Below are positions 11,001-23,503 of a stretch of 64,000 nucleotides of DNA, one piece after another (the stretch's first letter is position 1; each line of letters starts with the position of its first letter). The stretch lies in contig NZ_JAENBO010000003.1 in assembly GCF_016481305.1 (NCBI RefSeq), positions 1 to 64,000 of the forward strand, given 5' to 3'. A program made the position numbers and the translations under genes. The notes beneath the pieces are model-generated. The model worked only from the letters and a program-made list of their open reading frames with translations. It was not told where the DNA came from and searched no databases. This DNA comes from Streptococcus pacificus (GTDB taxonomy: Bacteria > Bacillota > Bacilli > Lactobacillales > Streptococcaceae).

Positions 11001-11555
11001 TTGTGTTTGATTGAGTTTTGACTCAGTTTCTTTTTTTCTCGTTTTATATTTTAAAACACCAGCAACTTCTTCAAAAATCGCTCGTCTTTCTTCTGGTTTA
11101 CTGTTAAAAATCGTTTCAACACGACCTTGTGAAATAATCGAAAAAGAATCTCTTCCAAGTCCCGTATCCATAAATAAGCTATGAATATCTTTCAATCGAA
11201 CCTTTTTACCATCAATCAAATAATCACTATCACCATTTCGATAAACATGGCGTTCAACTTTTATCTCCTTGTTAGCATTTGCAATAAAACCATCACTATT
11301 GTCTAATGTCACTGTGACTTGAGCATAGTTAAGAGCCTTGCGACTTTCAGTGCCAGCAAAAATAACATCGGGCATTTTCCCACCACGAAGATTTTTGGCA
11401 CTGGATTCTCCCAAAGCCCACCTTAAACTCTCTGTAATATTACTTTTTCCTGAACCATTAGGACCAACAACGGCTGTTATCCCTTGATTAAAATCAATTT
11501 TTGTTTTATCTGCAAAAGACTTAAAACCATACATTTCAATTTGCTTTAAGTACAT
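8016..11555 (-). CDS. smc: Chromosome segregation/condensation ATPase SMC
   Basis: Structural-maintenance-of-chromosomes protein of 1,179 residues, the usual bacterial length. It dimerises and, with ScpA and ScpB, compacts and segregates the chromosome. The N-terminal head carries Walker A (GPNGSGKS, residues 31-38). A long coiled coil runs from about 165 to 500, the hinge lies about 510-660 (ending near RPGGSFSGG), and a second coiled coil runs from about 670 to 1010. The C-terminal head has the ABC signature (LNLMSGGEKALSALALL) and Walker B (IPFVILDEVEAALD). The ATG has AGAGGTCATAA upstream and directly follows the rnc stop, so the two genes are co-transcribed. scpA/scpB are not in the window. 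Confidence 0.98.
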   Translation of the reverse strand: MYLKQIEMYGFKSFADKTKIDFNQGITAVVGPNGSGKSNITESLRWALGESSAKNLRGGKMPDVIFAGTESRKALNYAQVTVTLDNSDGFIANANKEIKVERHVYRNGDSDYLIDGKKVRLKDIHSLFMDTGLGRDSFSIISQGRVETIFNSKPEERRAIFEEVAGVLKYKTRKKETESKLNQTQSNLDRLDDIIYELDNQIKPLLKQAKAAKEYLTLEDKRKSLQLDILVADIISYKQDLSDKKTSLKEATDNLKHYYAKKDALEKENQTLKLKRHQLSEEKDKVQTDLMELTRLISELERKIAIITLESHQKEEKQALTKETLDKIAKQQLTLKQSILAKKDYLTTLEENSQSLKLKINNLEKELERFSTHPDDIIEGFREDFVALMHQEADLSNQLTSVLAAIENQEESLKDKEKEKEHLVNALDQLKKTLSTVQTSHNDAKELVERLLKAHQSQVNQLNELDNLYQTSQTELFDRLDRLKNKEARKNSLETILKNHSQFYSGVKSVLQNATEIKDIIGAVSEKISFDKKYQTAIEIALGASSQHVIVADEMAAKRAIQFLKKTRQGRATFLPLTTIKARQLSAHNQRQLQKANGYLGVASDLVSFDGNLANIFNYLLGTTVIFEDTNKANEAARLVNYQVRLVTLDGTEIRPGGSFSGGANRQNNSLFIKPELDGLKSEINQLKATVVSDEKQVETLKQEISELRQAIENTKNQGEMARLEEQKLSIELTRLSEELKDRKTLIAHLENGQKNERLETLVDQKTTIENKLEAITKEKSSVTIEIEKIKKDKDSIIQTVETLTKELSKERLVERDLMNELKFEQTNLSRLQEELVQLEDDYEKNKTLLDDHLSAINEDELPTLKLQLDNAKKEKEDYQSHAVRLQYEWEDSEGALDDLSEQIQKISQQNEGFIRTQTQLESQIEQISNKLRQFATLLSEDYQMSFSMAQEVANEIDEMPKAKEQLREYLNAIKKLGPVNLDAVEQYDEVKERLDFLNSQRADLTSAKELLLSTIHDMDDEVKVRFKTTFEAVRDSFKQTFKQMFGGGTADLQLTDGDLLTSGVEISVQPPGKKIQSLNLMSGGEKALSALALLFAIIRVKTIPFVILDEVEAALDEANVKRFGDYLNRFDKSSQFIVVTHRKGTMAAADSIYGVTMQESGVSKIVSVKLKDAEQLVQ

Positions 11556-12251
11556 TTATGACCTCTTTTTAAAAGCTTCAAGCGCATTTTTAGCTGCATC
11601 TTGTTCTGCTAGTTTTTTAGATTTTCCTACTCCAGAGCTTACCTCTTTGTTATCAACCAAAACAACGACCTCAAAAATTTTAGCATGGGCTGGTCCTGAT
11701 TCTTTTACAACACGGTAATCAATTAAAACATCACCTTGTGACTGGAGTAATTCTTGAAAGTTCGTTTTATAATCCAATACACGTTCAAATTTGCCCTCTT
11801 CAACTAGAGGAATCATGACTTTATCTAAAAATGATTCTACAGCTTCAACACCAGAATCCAGTAATAAAGCTCCTAAAAAGGCTTCGAATAAATCACCTAA
11901 AATGGTGTCTCGATTTCGTCCCCCAGACTTTTCTTCACCTTTTCCTAGTCTAATATATTTATCAAACTCACAAAACCTAGAAAAGCCAGCTAAACTTTCT
12001 TCCCGAACAATCATTGAACGCATTTTTGAAAGATCTCCTTCAGCTTTTTTAGGATATTTTTTAAAAAGGTATTGGGAAATAACCATTTGAAGAACGGCGT
12101 CTCCTAAAAATTCCAAACGCTCGTTATGTGAAATCTTTAGGAGGCGATGTTCATTAGCATAACTCGTATGAGTGAATGCTGTCTTTAATATTTTTTTATT
12201 GTGAAAAACAATCCCAAAATCATTTTTTAACTTTTTGTCTAATCCTCTCAT
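11556..12251 (-). CDS. rnc: Ribonuclease III
   Basis: Double-strand-specific endoribonuclease that processes rRNA precursors and mRNA duplexes. The RNase III signature [11 protein letters not shown] is at about residues 41-51, the second metal-binding region is [14 protein letters not shown], and a dsRNA-binding domain fills about residues 155-225 ([13 protein letters not shown] at the end). The ATG at 12251 was chosen because AAAGGAGAG lies 4 bases upstream. A TTG five codons earlier would place the ribosome site inside the gene. The protein is 231 residues. It heads an rnc-smc operon with its own extended -10 promoter. Confidence 0.96.
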   Translation of the reverse strand: MRGLDKKLKNDFGIVFHNKKILKTAFTHTSYANEHRLLKISHNERLEFLGDAVLQMVISQYLFKKYPKKAEGDLSKMRSMIVREESLAGFSRFCEFDKYIRLGKGEEKSGGRNRDTILGDLFEAFLGALLLDSGVEAVESFLDKVMIPLVEEGKFERVLDYKTNFQELLQSQGDVLIDYRVVKESGPAHAKIFEVVVLVDNKEVSSGVGKSKKLAEQDAAKNALEAFKKRS

Positions 12252-12282
12252 TGTCTCTCCTTTCAATTCAATTCTTGTTATT

Positions 12283-12291
12283 ATTATAACA
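12283..12291 (-). promoter_or_regulatory. Extended -10 promoter of rnc-smc
   Basis: On the - strand TG-T-TATAAT, with the -10 at 12283-12288. It lies directly in the T-rich tail of the vicX terminator. No good -35 is visible at the proper distance. Confidence 0.6.
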
Positions 12292-12320
12292 AAAAAAACT
12301 CAGAATAACTATTCTGAGTT
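12291..12320 (-). terminator. Terminator of vicRKX
   Basis: Inverted repeat AACTCAGAAT / ATTCTGAGTT (12297-12306 with 12311-12320) with a run of T on the - strand. It ends the vicRKX transcript, about 36 bases after the vicX stop. Confidence 0.88.
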
Positions 12321-12356
12321 GAAACATCGCTATAATAGATTAATTTAGTTAAATTA

Positions 12357-13163
12357 CTATAATTTTAGTAGTGGTGAGGCAGAGTCGGGAGAAGTATCAT
12401 AAATTTTAAATTCCTGGCCAACGCCATAGTCTGCTTTCATCAGTTCTGTTTCCATTGTTAATCTGGCTAATTCTTTTAAATTATTTTCTTTACTGAGATG
12501 TCCTAGATGAATCTTTTTAGTTTTATTGCCCAGAGTTCTAATCATTGTTTCAGCACTATCATCATTTGATAAGTGTCCTTCATCAGATAAAATACGTTGC
12601 TTTAAACGCCAAGGGTACTTGCCAGATCGCAAGATATCAACATCATGATTTGACTCAATTAAATAACCATCAGCATTTTTTATAAGACCTGCCAGTCGAT
12701 CACTAACATAGCCAGTGTCAGTTAGTAAGACAAAACTTTTATTATCTTTCATAACACGGTAAAACTGAGGGTCTATAGCATCGTGACTGACACCGAAACT
12801 TTCAATGTCTAAATCACCAAAAATTTTTGTTGTGCCACGTTCAAAAATATGTTTTTGACCGCTATCTAACTTACCAATTAACTTGTCCATAACAGACCAA
12901 GTTTTTTCATTGGCATAAACATCTAAATTGAATTTTCTGGCTAAAACACCTACCCCTTGAATATGATCACTGTGTTCATGCGTCACTAAAATAGCATCCA
13001 AATCTTCTGCTTTTCTGTCTATTTCTGATAATAACTGGCTGATTTTCTTTCCTGATAAACCAGCGTCAATCAGTAGCTTTTTTTTGGGTGTTTCAATATA
13101 AAAAGAATTCCCAGTAGAGCCTGAAGCTAACACACTGTATTTAAATCCTAAATCTTCTTCCAT
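12357..13163 (-). CDS. vicX: MBL-fold hydrolase VicX (YycJ/WalJ)
   Basis: Metallo-beta-lactamase-fold protein encoded downstream of the VicRK two-component genes in most Firmicutes. Its substrate is not settled; it affects cell-wall and DNA-linked phenotypes through the Vic system. The metal-binding motif THEHSDHIQG is at about residues 61-70, followed by further His/Asp ligands (GVSHDA, LTDTGYVSD, ESNHDVDILR). At 268 residues it is of family length. Its ATG abuts the vicK stop, so it is the last gene of vicRKX. Confidence 0.95.
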   Translation of the reverse strand: MEEDLGFKYSVLASGSTGNSFYIETPKKKLLIDAGLSGKKISQLLSEIDRKAEDLDAILVTHEHSDHIQGVGVLARKFNLDVYANEKTWSVMDKLIGKLDSGQKHIFERGTTKIFGDLDIESFGVSHDAIDPQFYRVMKDNKSFVLLTDTGYVSDRLAGLIKNADGYLIESNHDVDILRSGKYPWRLKQRILSDEGHLSNDDSAETMIRTLGNKTKKIHLGHLSKENNLKELARLTMETELMKADYGVGQEFKIYDTSPDSASPLLKL

Positions 13164-14513
13164 TTATCCGACTGTATCCTCCCATTCATCAACGGAAATA
13201 GCATCTTTTTCATACGGTAAAACAATTGTAAACGTTGAGCCTTGACCGTAATCACTCTTAGCCCAAATAAACCCATGGTGTTGCTTGATGATTTCTTTTG
13301 CAATTGCCAATCCTAAACCTGTGCCACCTTGCTGTCTACTTCTAGCCTTATCAACACGGTAAAAACGGTCAAAAATAAGCGGTAAATCTTTTTTGGGAAT
13401 ACCTAGACCCTCATCTGAAATAGAGATAATGAGTTGAGTATCGGTTGTTCTCATATTGACCTTAATTTTACCACCGTCTGGAGAATATTTGATGGCATTA
13501 TTAAGAATATTATCAATTACCTGTGTCATTTTATCAGTATCAATTTCAATCCAAATAGATTGAAGTGGATAGTCTCTCACGATGGTATATTTTTTTTCTG
13601 ACGTCTCACGATTTAATTTGATCTGATCAAAACGATTCAAAATAAAAGTCATAAATGAGGTGAAATTGGTTAACTCAACATTAAGTTGAATCGCTTGATT
13701 ATCAATTCTAGATAAGTTTAAGAGATCATTAATCATTCGCATCATACGATTGGTTTCATCTAGAGAAACCCTAATAAAATTAGGGGCAATTTCATCTTTT
13801 AGGGCACCTTCATCAAGGGCTTCTAAATAAGACTTAACCGATGTTAATGGTGTTCTCAACTCATGACTAACGTTAGATACAAATAAACGACGCTCGCGTT
13901 CTTCTTTTTCTTGTTCCGTTGTATCATGTAATACAGCAACCAAACCAGATATAAAGCCACTTTCTCGTCTATTTAGGGCAAATCTAATTCTAAGAGTAAT
14001 AAATTCACCAACATCATTACGACGGTTAAGGACGACTTCTGGTGTTTTTGAGACCAAATCATGATAGGTGTACTCATTATCAGCATCAAAAATATCTAAA
14101 ATATTAAGCTCAAGGGCCTCTTCTCTTGTTAGGTTCAATTGTTTTTGTGCGGTATCATTAATCATGATAATTTTACCACCACGATCAGTTGCAAGCACCC
14201 CATCACTCATATAAGCAAGGATACTTGATAGCCGATTAGTTTCTTGAGACAACTTATCATGAGTCAAGTGAAAAACTCTTGATAAATCGTTAATATTTTC
14301 AGCTAATTCAACAAGGTCCTGACTTGATTTGACATCAAGAATTTCTGAATAGTCGCCAGCCATCAAGGAATAGATTTTTTCAGTCATTTGTTTAATGGTC
14401 TTAGCTTGACGATAATCCTTTAAAGCTGAATAAACAAAATAAATCGCCGCAATCGTTAGTAAGACTAAAAGTGATAACTCAAAAAGTGTTAAATCATCCG
14501 ATAAATTATTCAT
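13164..14513 (-). CDS. vicK: Sensor histidine kinase VicK (WalK)
   Basis: Membrane sensor of the essential cell-wall two-component system. It has one transmembrane segment (about residues 11-32), as in streptococci, and no large extracellular loop. Then follow a HAMP domain (~35-90), a PAS domain (~95-200), the dimerisation domain with phospho-acceptor His217 (VSHELRTPL), and the ATPase domain (N box [12 protein letters not shown] boxes DEGLGIPK and [10 protein letters not shown]). It phosphorylates VicR, which controls peptidoglycan hydrolase genes. The start overlaps vicR by 8 bases, indicating coupled translation. Confidence 0.97.
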   Translation of the reverse strand: MNNLSDDLTLFELSLLVLLTIAAIYFVYSALKDYRQAKTIKQMTEKIYSLMAGDYSEILDVKSSQDLVELAENINDLSRVFHLTHDKLSQETNRLSSILAYMSDGVLATDRGGKIIMINDTAQKQLNLTREEALELNILDIFDADNEYTYHDLVSKTPEVVLNRRNDVGEFITLRIRFALNRRESGFISGLVAVLHDTTEQEKEERERRLFVSNVSHELRTPLTSVKSYLEALDEGALKDEIAPNFIRVSLDETNRMMRMINDLLNLSRIDNQAIQLNVELTNFTSFMTFILNRFDQIKLNRETSEKKYTIVRDYPLQSIWIEIDTDKMTQVIDNILNNAIKYSPDGGKIKVNMRTTDTQLIISISDEGLGIPKKDLPLIFDRFYRVDKARSRQQGGTGLGLAIAKEIIKQHHGFIWAKSDYGQGSTFTIVLPYEKDAISVDEWEDTVG

Positions 14514-15216
14514 AATTTTTCATATAATAACCAACACCACGACGGGTCAGAATATATTCTGGACGACTTGGTTGGTCTTCAATTTTCTCACGAAGTCTAC
14601 GAATAGTGACATCGACAGTTCTAACATCGCCAAAGTAATCATAACCCCAAACGGTTTCTAATAAGTGCTCACGTGTCATCACTTGTCCCATATGAGTGGC
14701 TAAATGATGAAGCAACTCAAATTCACGATGGGTTAAATCAATTTCAGACCCATGTTTTTGAGCAACAAAGGCATCCGGAAGGATTTCTAAATCACCTACG
14801 ACAATAGTTGGTTTCAACCCTTTTTTATTATCTTCTGAGGCAGCTGTTTCAATATTTTCAGTTCGACGTAAATGCGCTTTAATACGTGCAAGTAATTCTC
14901 TATTTGAAAATGGTTTTGTGACATAGTCATCTGCGCCTATTTCCAAGCCAATGACTTTGTCAAACTCACTATCTTTTGCTGAAAGCATGATAATAGGAAG
15001 ATGACTTGTTTTTCTAACTTCTTTTGCAACCTCTAAGCCATCAAGTTCCGGTAACATTAAATCTAAAATCAATAAATCCGGATTTTCTTCATGGAATTTT
15101 TCTAAGGCTTCTTTGCCGTCAAAAGCAGTTACAACATCGTAACCTTCTTTGGATAAATTAAATTTAATAATGTCCGAAATTGGCTTTTCATCATCGACAA
15201 CAAGTATTTTTTTCAT
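14506..15216 (-). CDS. vicR: Response regulator VicR (WalR)
   Basis: OmpR-family response regulator. Its receiver domain has Asp52 as phospho-acceptor ([13 protein letters not shown]) and the C-terminal winged helix binds DNA ([20 protein letters not shown]). The ATG at 15216 ([11 protein letters not shown]) gives 236 residues, the standard VicR length; an ATG eight codons upstream is possible but less likely. It heads vicRKX. The targets are typically secreted peptidoglycan hydrolases. Confidence 0.97.
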   Translation of the reverse strand: MKKILVVDDEKPISDIIKFNLSKEGYDVVTAFDGKEALEKFHEENPDLLILDLMLPELDGLEVAKEVRKTSHLPIIMLSAKDSEFDKVIGLEIGADDYVTKPFSNRELLARIKAHLRRTENIETAASEDNKKGLKPTIVVGDLEILPDAFVAQKHGSEIDLTHREFELLHHLATHMGQVMTREHLLETVWGYDYFGDVRTVDVTIRRLREKIEDQPSRPEYILTRRGVGYYMKNYE

Positions 15217-15257
15217 AATGGCCTCTCTCTCGTTTTTCACGGATTTTTTTGGTATCC

Positions 15258-15286
15258 ATTTTATGCTACTACTCTTTAAAAGTAGT
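15258..15286 (-). promoter_or_regulatory. Possible vicR promoter with inverted repeat
   Basis: On the - strand a TAAAAT -10 candidate (15258-15263) lies 42 bases before the vicR start. Five bases upstream of it is an inverted repeat, ACTACT/AGTAGT (15268-15273 and 15281-15286). No convincing -35 is present. The repeat could be an operator; this is tentative. Confidence 0.35.
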
Positions 15287-15369
15287 TATTGACAATTATT
15301 TCCTAAATTATAACAAATTTATAAAAAAATAGAAACTTTCAGTATCTAAACACCCCCATAAAAGCTATA

Positions 15370-15403
15370 AAAACAATAAAAACTTTCTCTAAAAAGAGAA
15401 AGT
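15370..15403 (-). terminator. Terminator of endA
   Basis: Stem ACTTTCTCT / AGAGAAAGT (15395-15403 with 15382-15390), followed on the - strand by TTTTATTGTTTTT. It is adjacent to the endA stop. Confidence 0.87.
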
Positions 15404-15404
15404 A

Positions 15405-16274
15405 TCACTCTGTTAATGTCATTTGACCAGTTTCGTAATTAATCGTTAATCCTTTTTGAACATTAGGAATAAAAACATTAAATTCTATAGAACCATCTGA
15501 AGATTTGGCTTCAATCTGTCTTCCTCTTGCTACAATATCATTTTTGTCATAGATTAAGGTCACTCGGTAACGGATAATTTTATTATTATCTAATCCTTTA
15601 CGAACAATTGTTTCATAATAATTTTGACCGGTAGAAAACTCACTATTTGCTTGATTAGACCAAGCTGTCTGAGTAGCAATATTTAAAGGATTACTAGCCG
15701 ATGGATCAAATCCTCTTAAATTCCCAATTAAAGAATAGGCAACAAGATGGCCTCTATCAACGGCATGATCAAAATCACCCGATAAGTCATAAAGTTGATG
15801 CCAACCAGGTGGTGTCCAAGACGTAGAACCGTTTCCTGTTTCTTCTCTATTTTTGTATTGTCGTGTATTTTTAGTTAATAAGGCATTGGCTACTGTTGGA
15901 ACAACTTCTCCACTTACTTCTTTGGTTTTAATATCAATATAAGGAGCACTTGAAACTTTAGGATTTAAGTTGGTTTGATTATGGTTAACAATAAATGCTC
16001 CGGCTTGATTCCATTCAAGTTTCTGACCGATTTGTTTGATGACTGTAGTGGTTAAAACAGATCTGGCTAATGTTTCATCAGGAGTGCTATCTTGAAGAGG
16101 AGATTGTTTTGAGTCTTGTCTTCCTTCATCTTCACTAAAGATGTGAACCAACTGTTTGATAGGATGGTTATTTGAAATAGCATCATTTGAAGCAATATAT
16201 GATAGCCCTAAGATGATAATAACAGAAAGCAAAGAGATAATTGCTTTTTGTTCTTTCTTTGATTTTCTAGCCAT
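15405..16274 (-). CDS. endA: Membrane-anchored DNA/RNA non-specific endonuclease
   Basis: Beta-beta-alpha-metal nuclease of the EndA type, which degrades one strand during DNA uptake in pneumococcus and attacks extracellular DNA. Basic residues 1-12 precede a membrane or signal segment (about 11-28). The catalytic motif DRGH is at residues 173-176, and the metal-binding Asn lies in WSNQAN (205-210). It is 289 residues long with a good ribosome site (AGAAAGGAAATT). It follows murA-epuA, the order seen in other streptococci. Whether it serves competence or host-DNA degradation cannot be told from sequence. Confidence 0.93.
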   Translation of the reverse strand: MARKSKKEQKAIISLLSVIIILGLSYIASNDAISNNHPIKQLVHIFSEDEGRQDSKQSPLQDSTPDETLARSVLTTTVIKQIGQKLEWNQAGAFIVNHNQTNLNPKVSSAPYIDIKTKEVSGEVVPTVANALLTKNTRQYKNREETGNGSTSWTPPGWHQLYDLSGDFDHAVDRGHLVAYSLIGNLRGFDPSASNPLNIATQTAWSNQANSEFSTGQNYYETIVRKGLDNNKIIRYRVTLIYDKNDIVARGRQIEAKSSDGSIEFNVFIPNVQKGLTINYETGQMTLTE

Positions 16275-16302
16275 AATTTCCTTTCTGTGGAAATAGTATT
16301 AA

Positions 16303-16491
16303 CTAGTTTCCAGTAAATTTACTAACAATTGCCTTCCAGTGATCTATTGATAAAATGGATAGAGGATCTTCTCCCCCGCCAAAAAAACTGTAACCTATCA
16401 TTAAGCCAACTGCTAAAAAACAAAGACTTAAAATAGCAAGTAATGCGACTAAGCCAAATTTCTTAGCAACATTAAGAAATCTTTCTTTCAT
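16303..16491 (-). CDS. epuA: EpuA family small membrane protein
   Basis: A 62-residue protein with one transmembrane helix (about residues 13-35) and a short, probably extracellular tail. It belongs to the EpuA family, which databases often label 'DNA-directed RNA polymerase subunit beta family' without functional proof. Its start is 2 bases after the murA stop, with GGAGAATAACT as ribosome site, so it is co-translated with murA. The function is unknown; genomic linkage with murA and endA is its best-known property. Confidence 0.85.
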   Translation of the reverse strand: MKERFLNVAKKFGLVALLAILSLCFLAVGLMIGYSFFGGGEDPLSILSIDHWKAIVSKFTGN

Positions 16492-16493
16492 AG

Positions 16494-17765
16494 TTATTCT
16501 CCACTAACTCTTTTAATGTGAGCACCAAGTTTAGCTAATTTTTCATGAAATTGATAATAGCCACGATCAAGATGGATTAATTTACCGACCGTTGTAGTCC
16601 CTTCTACTGCCATTCCCGCTAAAATAAGTGCTGCACTAGCTCTTAAATCAGTTGACATAACAGGCGCTCCTTGGAGTTTTCTGCCACCATGAATGATGGC
16701 AGTATCACGTAAAATCTCAATGGTTAGTCCCATACGACGCATCTCTTCTAAATGTTGAAAACGATTCTCAAATACCGTTTCAATCATAGTAGATTCGCCT
16801 TTTACCATGGCCATTAAAGCAGTGAATTGTGCTTGCATATCAGTAGGAAAACCTGGGTGAGGCATTGTTTTAACTGTCACTGGTTTTAATTTCTCAAGAT
16901 CAGCTTTGACACGAATACCACCTTCTTCTTCGGTCACCTCAACGCCCATTTCTTTTAGTTTAGAGATTAAGGGGCGATTATGCTCCCAAATGGCATCCTT
17001 TACTAGAACATCACCACTAGTGATGGCAGCCGCAACCATAAACGTTCCCGCTTCAATGCGGTCTTGAACCACACCATGTTCTGCACCATGTAAACTGTCT
17101 ACGCCAATAATAGTAATAGTTTCTGTACCAGCTCCCTTAACATTAGCTCCCATTTTATTTAAAAGAAGAGATAAATCTACAATTTCAGGTTCTCTTGCAG
17201 CATTTTCAATTACAGTTTTACCTTCAGCTAATGTTGCTGCCATCATCAAATTCTGTGTCGCACCGACACTTGGAAAATCCATATAAAAATGGGCACCCTT
17301 TAGACGTTTTGCCGTTGCGGTGATATCACCACCTTCTTGATGAATCTCAGCCCCCATTGCCTCTAAGCCTTTTAAATGTAAATCAATAGGACGACTACCA
17401 ATTGTACAGCCACCTGGCATCGAAACCTTTGCATAACCATTTCTAGCTAAAATTGGGCCTAAAACAACAATTGAAGCCCTCATTTTATTAATAAATTCAT
17501 AAGGTGCTGTCGCTAAAATATCACCAGTTGCATCGACTAAAATCTCCTTTTTAGCTTCATCAAAATCAACTGAAATATTAAGACCTCGAACAACGTGATT
17601 CATTGTATAGACATCAGATAAAATGGGAACATTCTTTAATAATGTTTTCCCCTTTGAAGGTAAAATAGTAGCTGCTAAGAGAGGAAGAACGGCATTTTTT
17701 GCACCCTCAATAGTTACCTCCCCTTTTAAACTAGTATTTCCGCCTTCAATAATAATTTTATCCAT
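16494..17765 (-). CDS. murA: UDP-N-acetylglucosamine 1-carboxyvinyltransferase (first copy)
   Basis: Cytoplasmic enzyme of the first committed step of peptidoglycan synthesis: it transfers enolpyruvate from PEP to UDP-GlcNAc. It has 423 residues in an EPSP-synthase-like two-domain fold. The catalytic loop [15 protein letters not shown] carries Cys120, the PEP- and fosfomycin-reactive residue. A GGAG ribosome site precedes the ATG. The neighbourhood (murA-epuA-endA) marks it as the MurA1 type; a second, diverged copy lies at 56818-58077. Confidence 0.97.
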   Translation of the reverse strand: MDKIIIEGGNTSLKGEVTIEGAKNAVLPLLAATILPSKGKTLLKNVPILSDVYTMNHVVRGLNISVDFDEAKKEILVDATGDILATAPYEFINKMRASIVVLGPILARNGYAKVSMPGGCTIGSRPIDLHLKGLEAMGAEIHQEGGDITATAKRLKGAHFYMDFPSVGATQNLMMAATLAEGKTVIENAAREPEIVDLSLLLNKMGANVKGAGTETITIIGVDSLHGAEHGVVQDRIEAGTFMVAAAITSGDVLVKDAIWEHNRPLISKLKEMGVEVTEEEGGIRVKADLEKLKPVTVKTMPHPGFPTDMQAQFTALMAMVKGESTMIETVFENRFQHLEEMRRMGLTIEILRDTAIIHGGRKLQGAPVMSTDLRASAALILAGMAVEGTTTVGKLIHLDRGYYQFHEKLAKLGAHIKRVSGE

Positions 17766-17820
17766 AATAAGTCTCCATTCTATAGCTAAAATAATGCTAA
17801 TCTCTAATCATTTTTTGATG

Positions 17821-18048
17821 TTAAAAGAACAAAAATAGTCTTTCTGATATTTCTATTATTGTCATAATAAAGTTACTAACCATAAAACCAATGGTAATAC
17901 TGAGAAATAATATTAGTAACTTAATTTTGCCAACATTCAAGGTTGGTTGTTTTACGATTTTTCCCCAGTCAAATAGGGTGATGAGCAATTGATAAGTCAT
18001 TCCTATCAATATTAGGTGAGTTGTAAAACGAAGTATTAAATCAATCAT
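17821..18048 (-). CDS. DUF1146 family membrane protein
   Basis: A small YwzB-like membrane protein of unknown function, usually found between the ATP synthase operon and murA. With the ATG at 18048 it has 75 residues and two predicted transmembrane helices (about 1-22 and 45-72). This start was chosen because AGAAGG lies 6 bases upstream; the ATG two codons earlier would touch the ribosome site. A TATAAT-like sequence just upstream suggests a separate promoter after the atp terminator. Confidence 0.82.
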   Translation of the reverse strand: MIDLILRFTTHLILIGMTYQLLITLFDWGKIVKQPTLNVGKIKLLILFLSITIGFMVSNFIMTIIEISERLFLFF

Positions 18049-18138
18049 TTCCATCCTTCTATTATAACAAAAAAAAGCAGAGATGACAGTAAATTGTTTA
18101 TCCGCTTTGTTTTCAGATTTTTTCCCATTTTTAAAACT

Positions 18139-18168
18139 AAAAAGACTTGGTATTCCCAAGTCTTTTTG
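18139..18168 (-). terminator. Terminator of the ATP synthase operon
   Basis: Strong hairpin AAAAAGACTTGG / CCAAGTCTTTTT with a 4-5 base loop (18139-18150 and 18155-18167). It lies 5 bases beyond the atpC stop. Confidence 0.93.
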
Positions 18169-18172
18169 AATG

Positions 18173-18589
18173 TTATTTATTTCCGACTGTAATACGGTTA
18201 ATGGCTCTTTCTAGAGCGACTTTAGCTCGCTTCATTTCATCAACCTTTTGTTCTTTTTGTGCTTCTTCAAGGGCCTGCTCAGCTCGCATTTTAGCACGTT
18301 CAGCACGACTAACGTCAATATCTCTTTTACGTTCTGCCGAGTCTGCAACAATCGTAATCAGATTGTTTTTGATTTCTAAAATTCCACCATTAACGGCAAC
18401 CCAGTCAACGTGAGAAACATCATCAACACGCCTTATTTTAACTTCATGAACCTCTAACGGTGCAATCATGTTGATATGTTTAGGTAAAATCCCAATTTCA
18501 CCTGCTTTAGTATGTGCTAAAACAAAAGCAGCATGGTGATTATACTTGAGACCGTCTGGTGTCACAATTTGTACCGTCATATGTTGCAT
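18173..18589 (-). CDS. atpC: ATP synthase epsilon subunit
   Basis: Epsilon subunit of the F1 central stalk, 138 residues. An N-terminal beta sandwich ([10 protein letters not shown]..., ~1-88) is followed by a C-terminal helical hairpin rich in Arg/Glu/Ala (~90-138), which can inhibit ATP hydrolysis. The ribosome site GAGGTAATTAA fits the first ATG. It is the last gene of the operon and is followed by a strong terminator. Confidence 0.97.
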   Translation of the reverse strand: MQHMTVQIVTPDGLKYNHHAAFVLAHTKAGEIGILPKHINMIAPLEVHEVKIRRVDDVSHVDWVAVNGGILEIKNNLITIVADSAERKRDIDVSRAERAKMRAEQALEEAQKEQKVDEMKRAKVALERAINRITVGNK

Positions 18590-18598
18590 TTAATTACC

Positions 18599-20906
<2,308 letters not shown>

Positions 20907-20920
20907 GTAATAACCTCCCT

Positions 20921-22441
<1,521 letters not shown>

Positions 22442-22978
22442 CTATTTTAATTTCATTTTTAATGTTTGTAATTGATGACGAATACTAGTATCAATGACCT
22501 TGTTATTTGCAGAAATAATAAAGCCACCAATTAACTCTTCATCGATTTCTTCGATTAAACGACGAGGCGTTAAATCAAACTTTTGAGCAACAATTGCTAA
22601 AAGACGTTCTTTTTGTGTTTCGGTTAAAGAAACAGCAGAGGTTACCTTAATATCAAAGGTATTGGTCTCATGTGATAAACGGTCAAGAACAGTTTCAAAA
22701 ATCGGAACGAGAAGAGCCATTCTTTCATTTTGAATAATGACTTCTAGAAAATTATTTAGATATTCCGATTGGGAATTTTGAAATAATCTAACAAGTTTTA
22801 CCTTATTAGAAACATCTATACTAAGATCTGCAAAATACTGGTCTAAATGATTATCACGGCAAATACTTAAGATGTCTGAAATATCCTCTTCAATCACAGC
22901 GATAGAATTTTTTTCAATCGCTACCTCAACGAGACTTTTGGCATATTGCTCAATCAGACGATAAGTTCTTTTGTCCAT
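22442..22978 (-). CDS. atpH: ATP synthase delta subunit
   Basis: Stator subunit that links F1 to the peripheral stalk. It has 178 residues: an N-terminal helical bundle (~1-105) and a C-terminal domain ending in the conserved EIDEELIGGFIISANNKVID stretch. The start overlaps the atpF stop by one base (TAATG), which implies translational coupling. The ribosome site is GGAGAAGCTTA. Confidence 0.97.
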   Translation of the reverse strand: MDKRTYRLIEQYAKSLVEVAIEKNSIAVIEEDISDILSICRDNHLDQYFADLSIDVSNKVKLVRLFQNSQSEYLNNFLEVIIQNERMALLVPIFETVLDRLSHETNTFDIKVTSAVSLTETQKERLLAIVAQKFDLTPRRLIEEIDEELIGGFIISANNKVIDTSIRHQLQTLKMKLK

Positions 22979-23484
22979 TAAGCTTCTCCTAACTTATCAA
23001 GATAATCATTAACTAATTGACTCTTTGAGGTTGCATCTAATTGTTCATTGAGAATTTTTTCTGCCAGCAAAATCGTTAGGTTCGTTACTTCACCTTTGAC
23101 ACTTGAAAGAGCTTCTTCTTTTTCTCTTGCAATATCTTGATGCGCCTTATCTTTTATTAGATGAGCTGATTCTTTTGCTTCTGAAATAATTTTGTTGCCT
23201 TGTTCATTACTAATTTCTTTAGCATTATCAATAATCTTATTGGCTTCTGTTTTTGCTTCATTTAAAGCCTCTTCACGCTTGTTGGCTAATTTTTCAGCTC
23301 TGACTTTAGCGTGTTCAGCACTATCAATATCATTAGAGATTCTTTTTTCACGCTCATCAAAGATAGCTAAGAGTTTTCCCCAAGCAAACTTCTTGATAAG
23401 GACTAATAAAATAAGAAAACTACCCGTAACAATGATGAAGTTTCCAATTAAAATATTAATTCCTACTGTTGATAAAATATACAT
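22978..23484 (-). CDS. atpF: ATP synthase b subunit
   Basis: Peripheral-stalk subunit, 168 residues. One N-terminal membrane helix (about 7-27) is followed by a long charged, Ala/Glu/Lys-rich coiled coil that reaches F1. The sequence FDEREKRISNDIDSAEHA is typical of the family. The ribosome site is AAGGAAAGTAGATT. It lies between atpB and atpH. Confidence 0.96.
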   Translation of the reverse strand: MYILSTVGINILIGNFIIVTGSFLILLVLIKKFAWGKLLAIFDEREKRISNDIDSAEHAKVRAEKLANKREEALNEAKTEANKIIDNAKEISNEQGNKIISEAKESAHLIKDKAHQDIAREKEEALSSVKGEVTNLTILLAEKILNEQLDATSKSQLVNDYLDKLGEA

Positions 23485-23503
23485 AATCTACTTTCCTTTC
23501 TTA

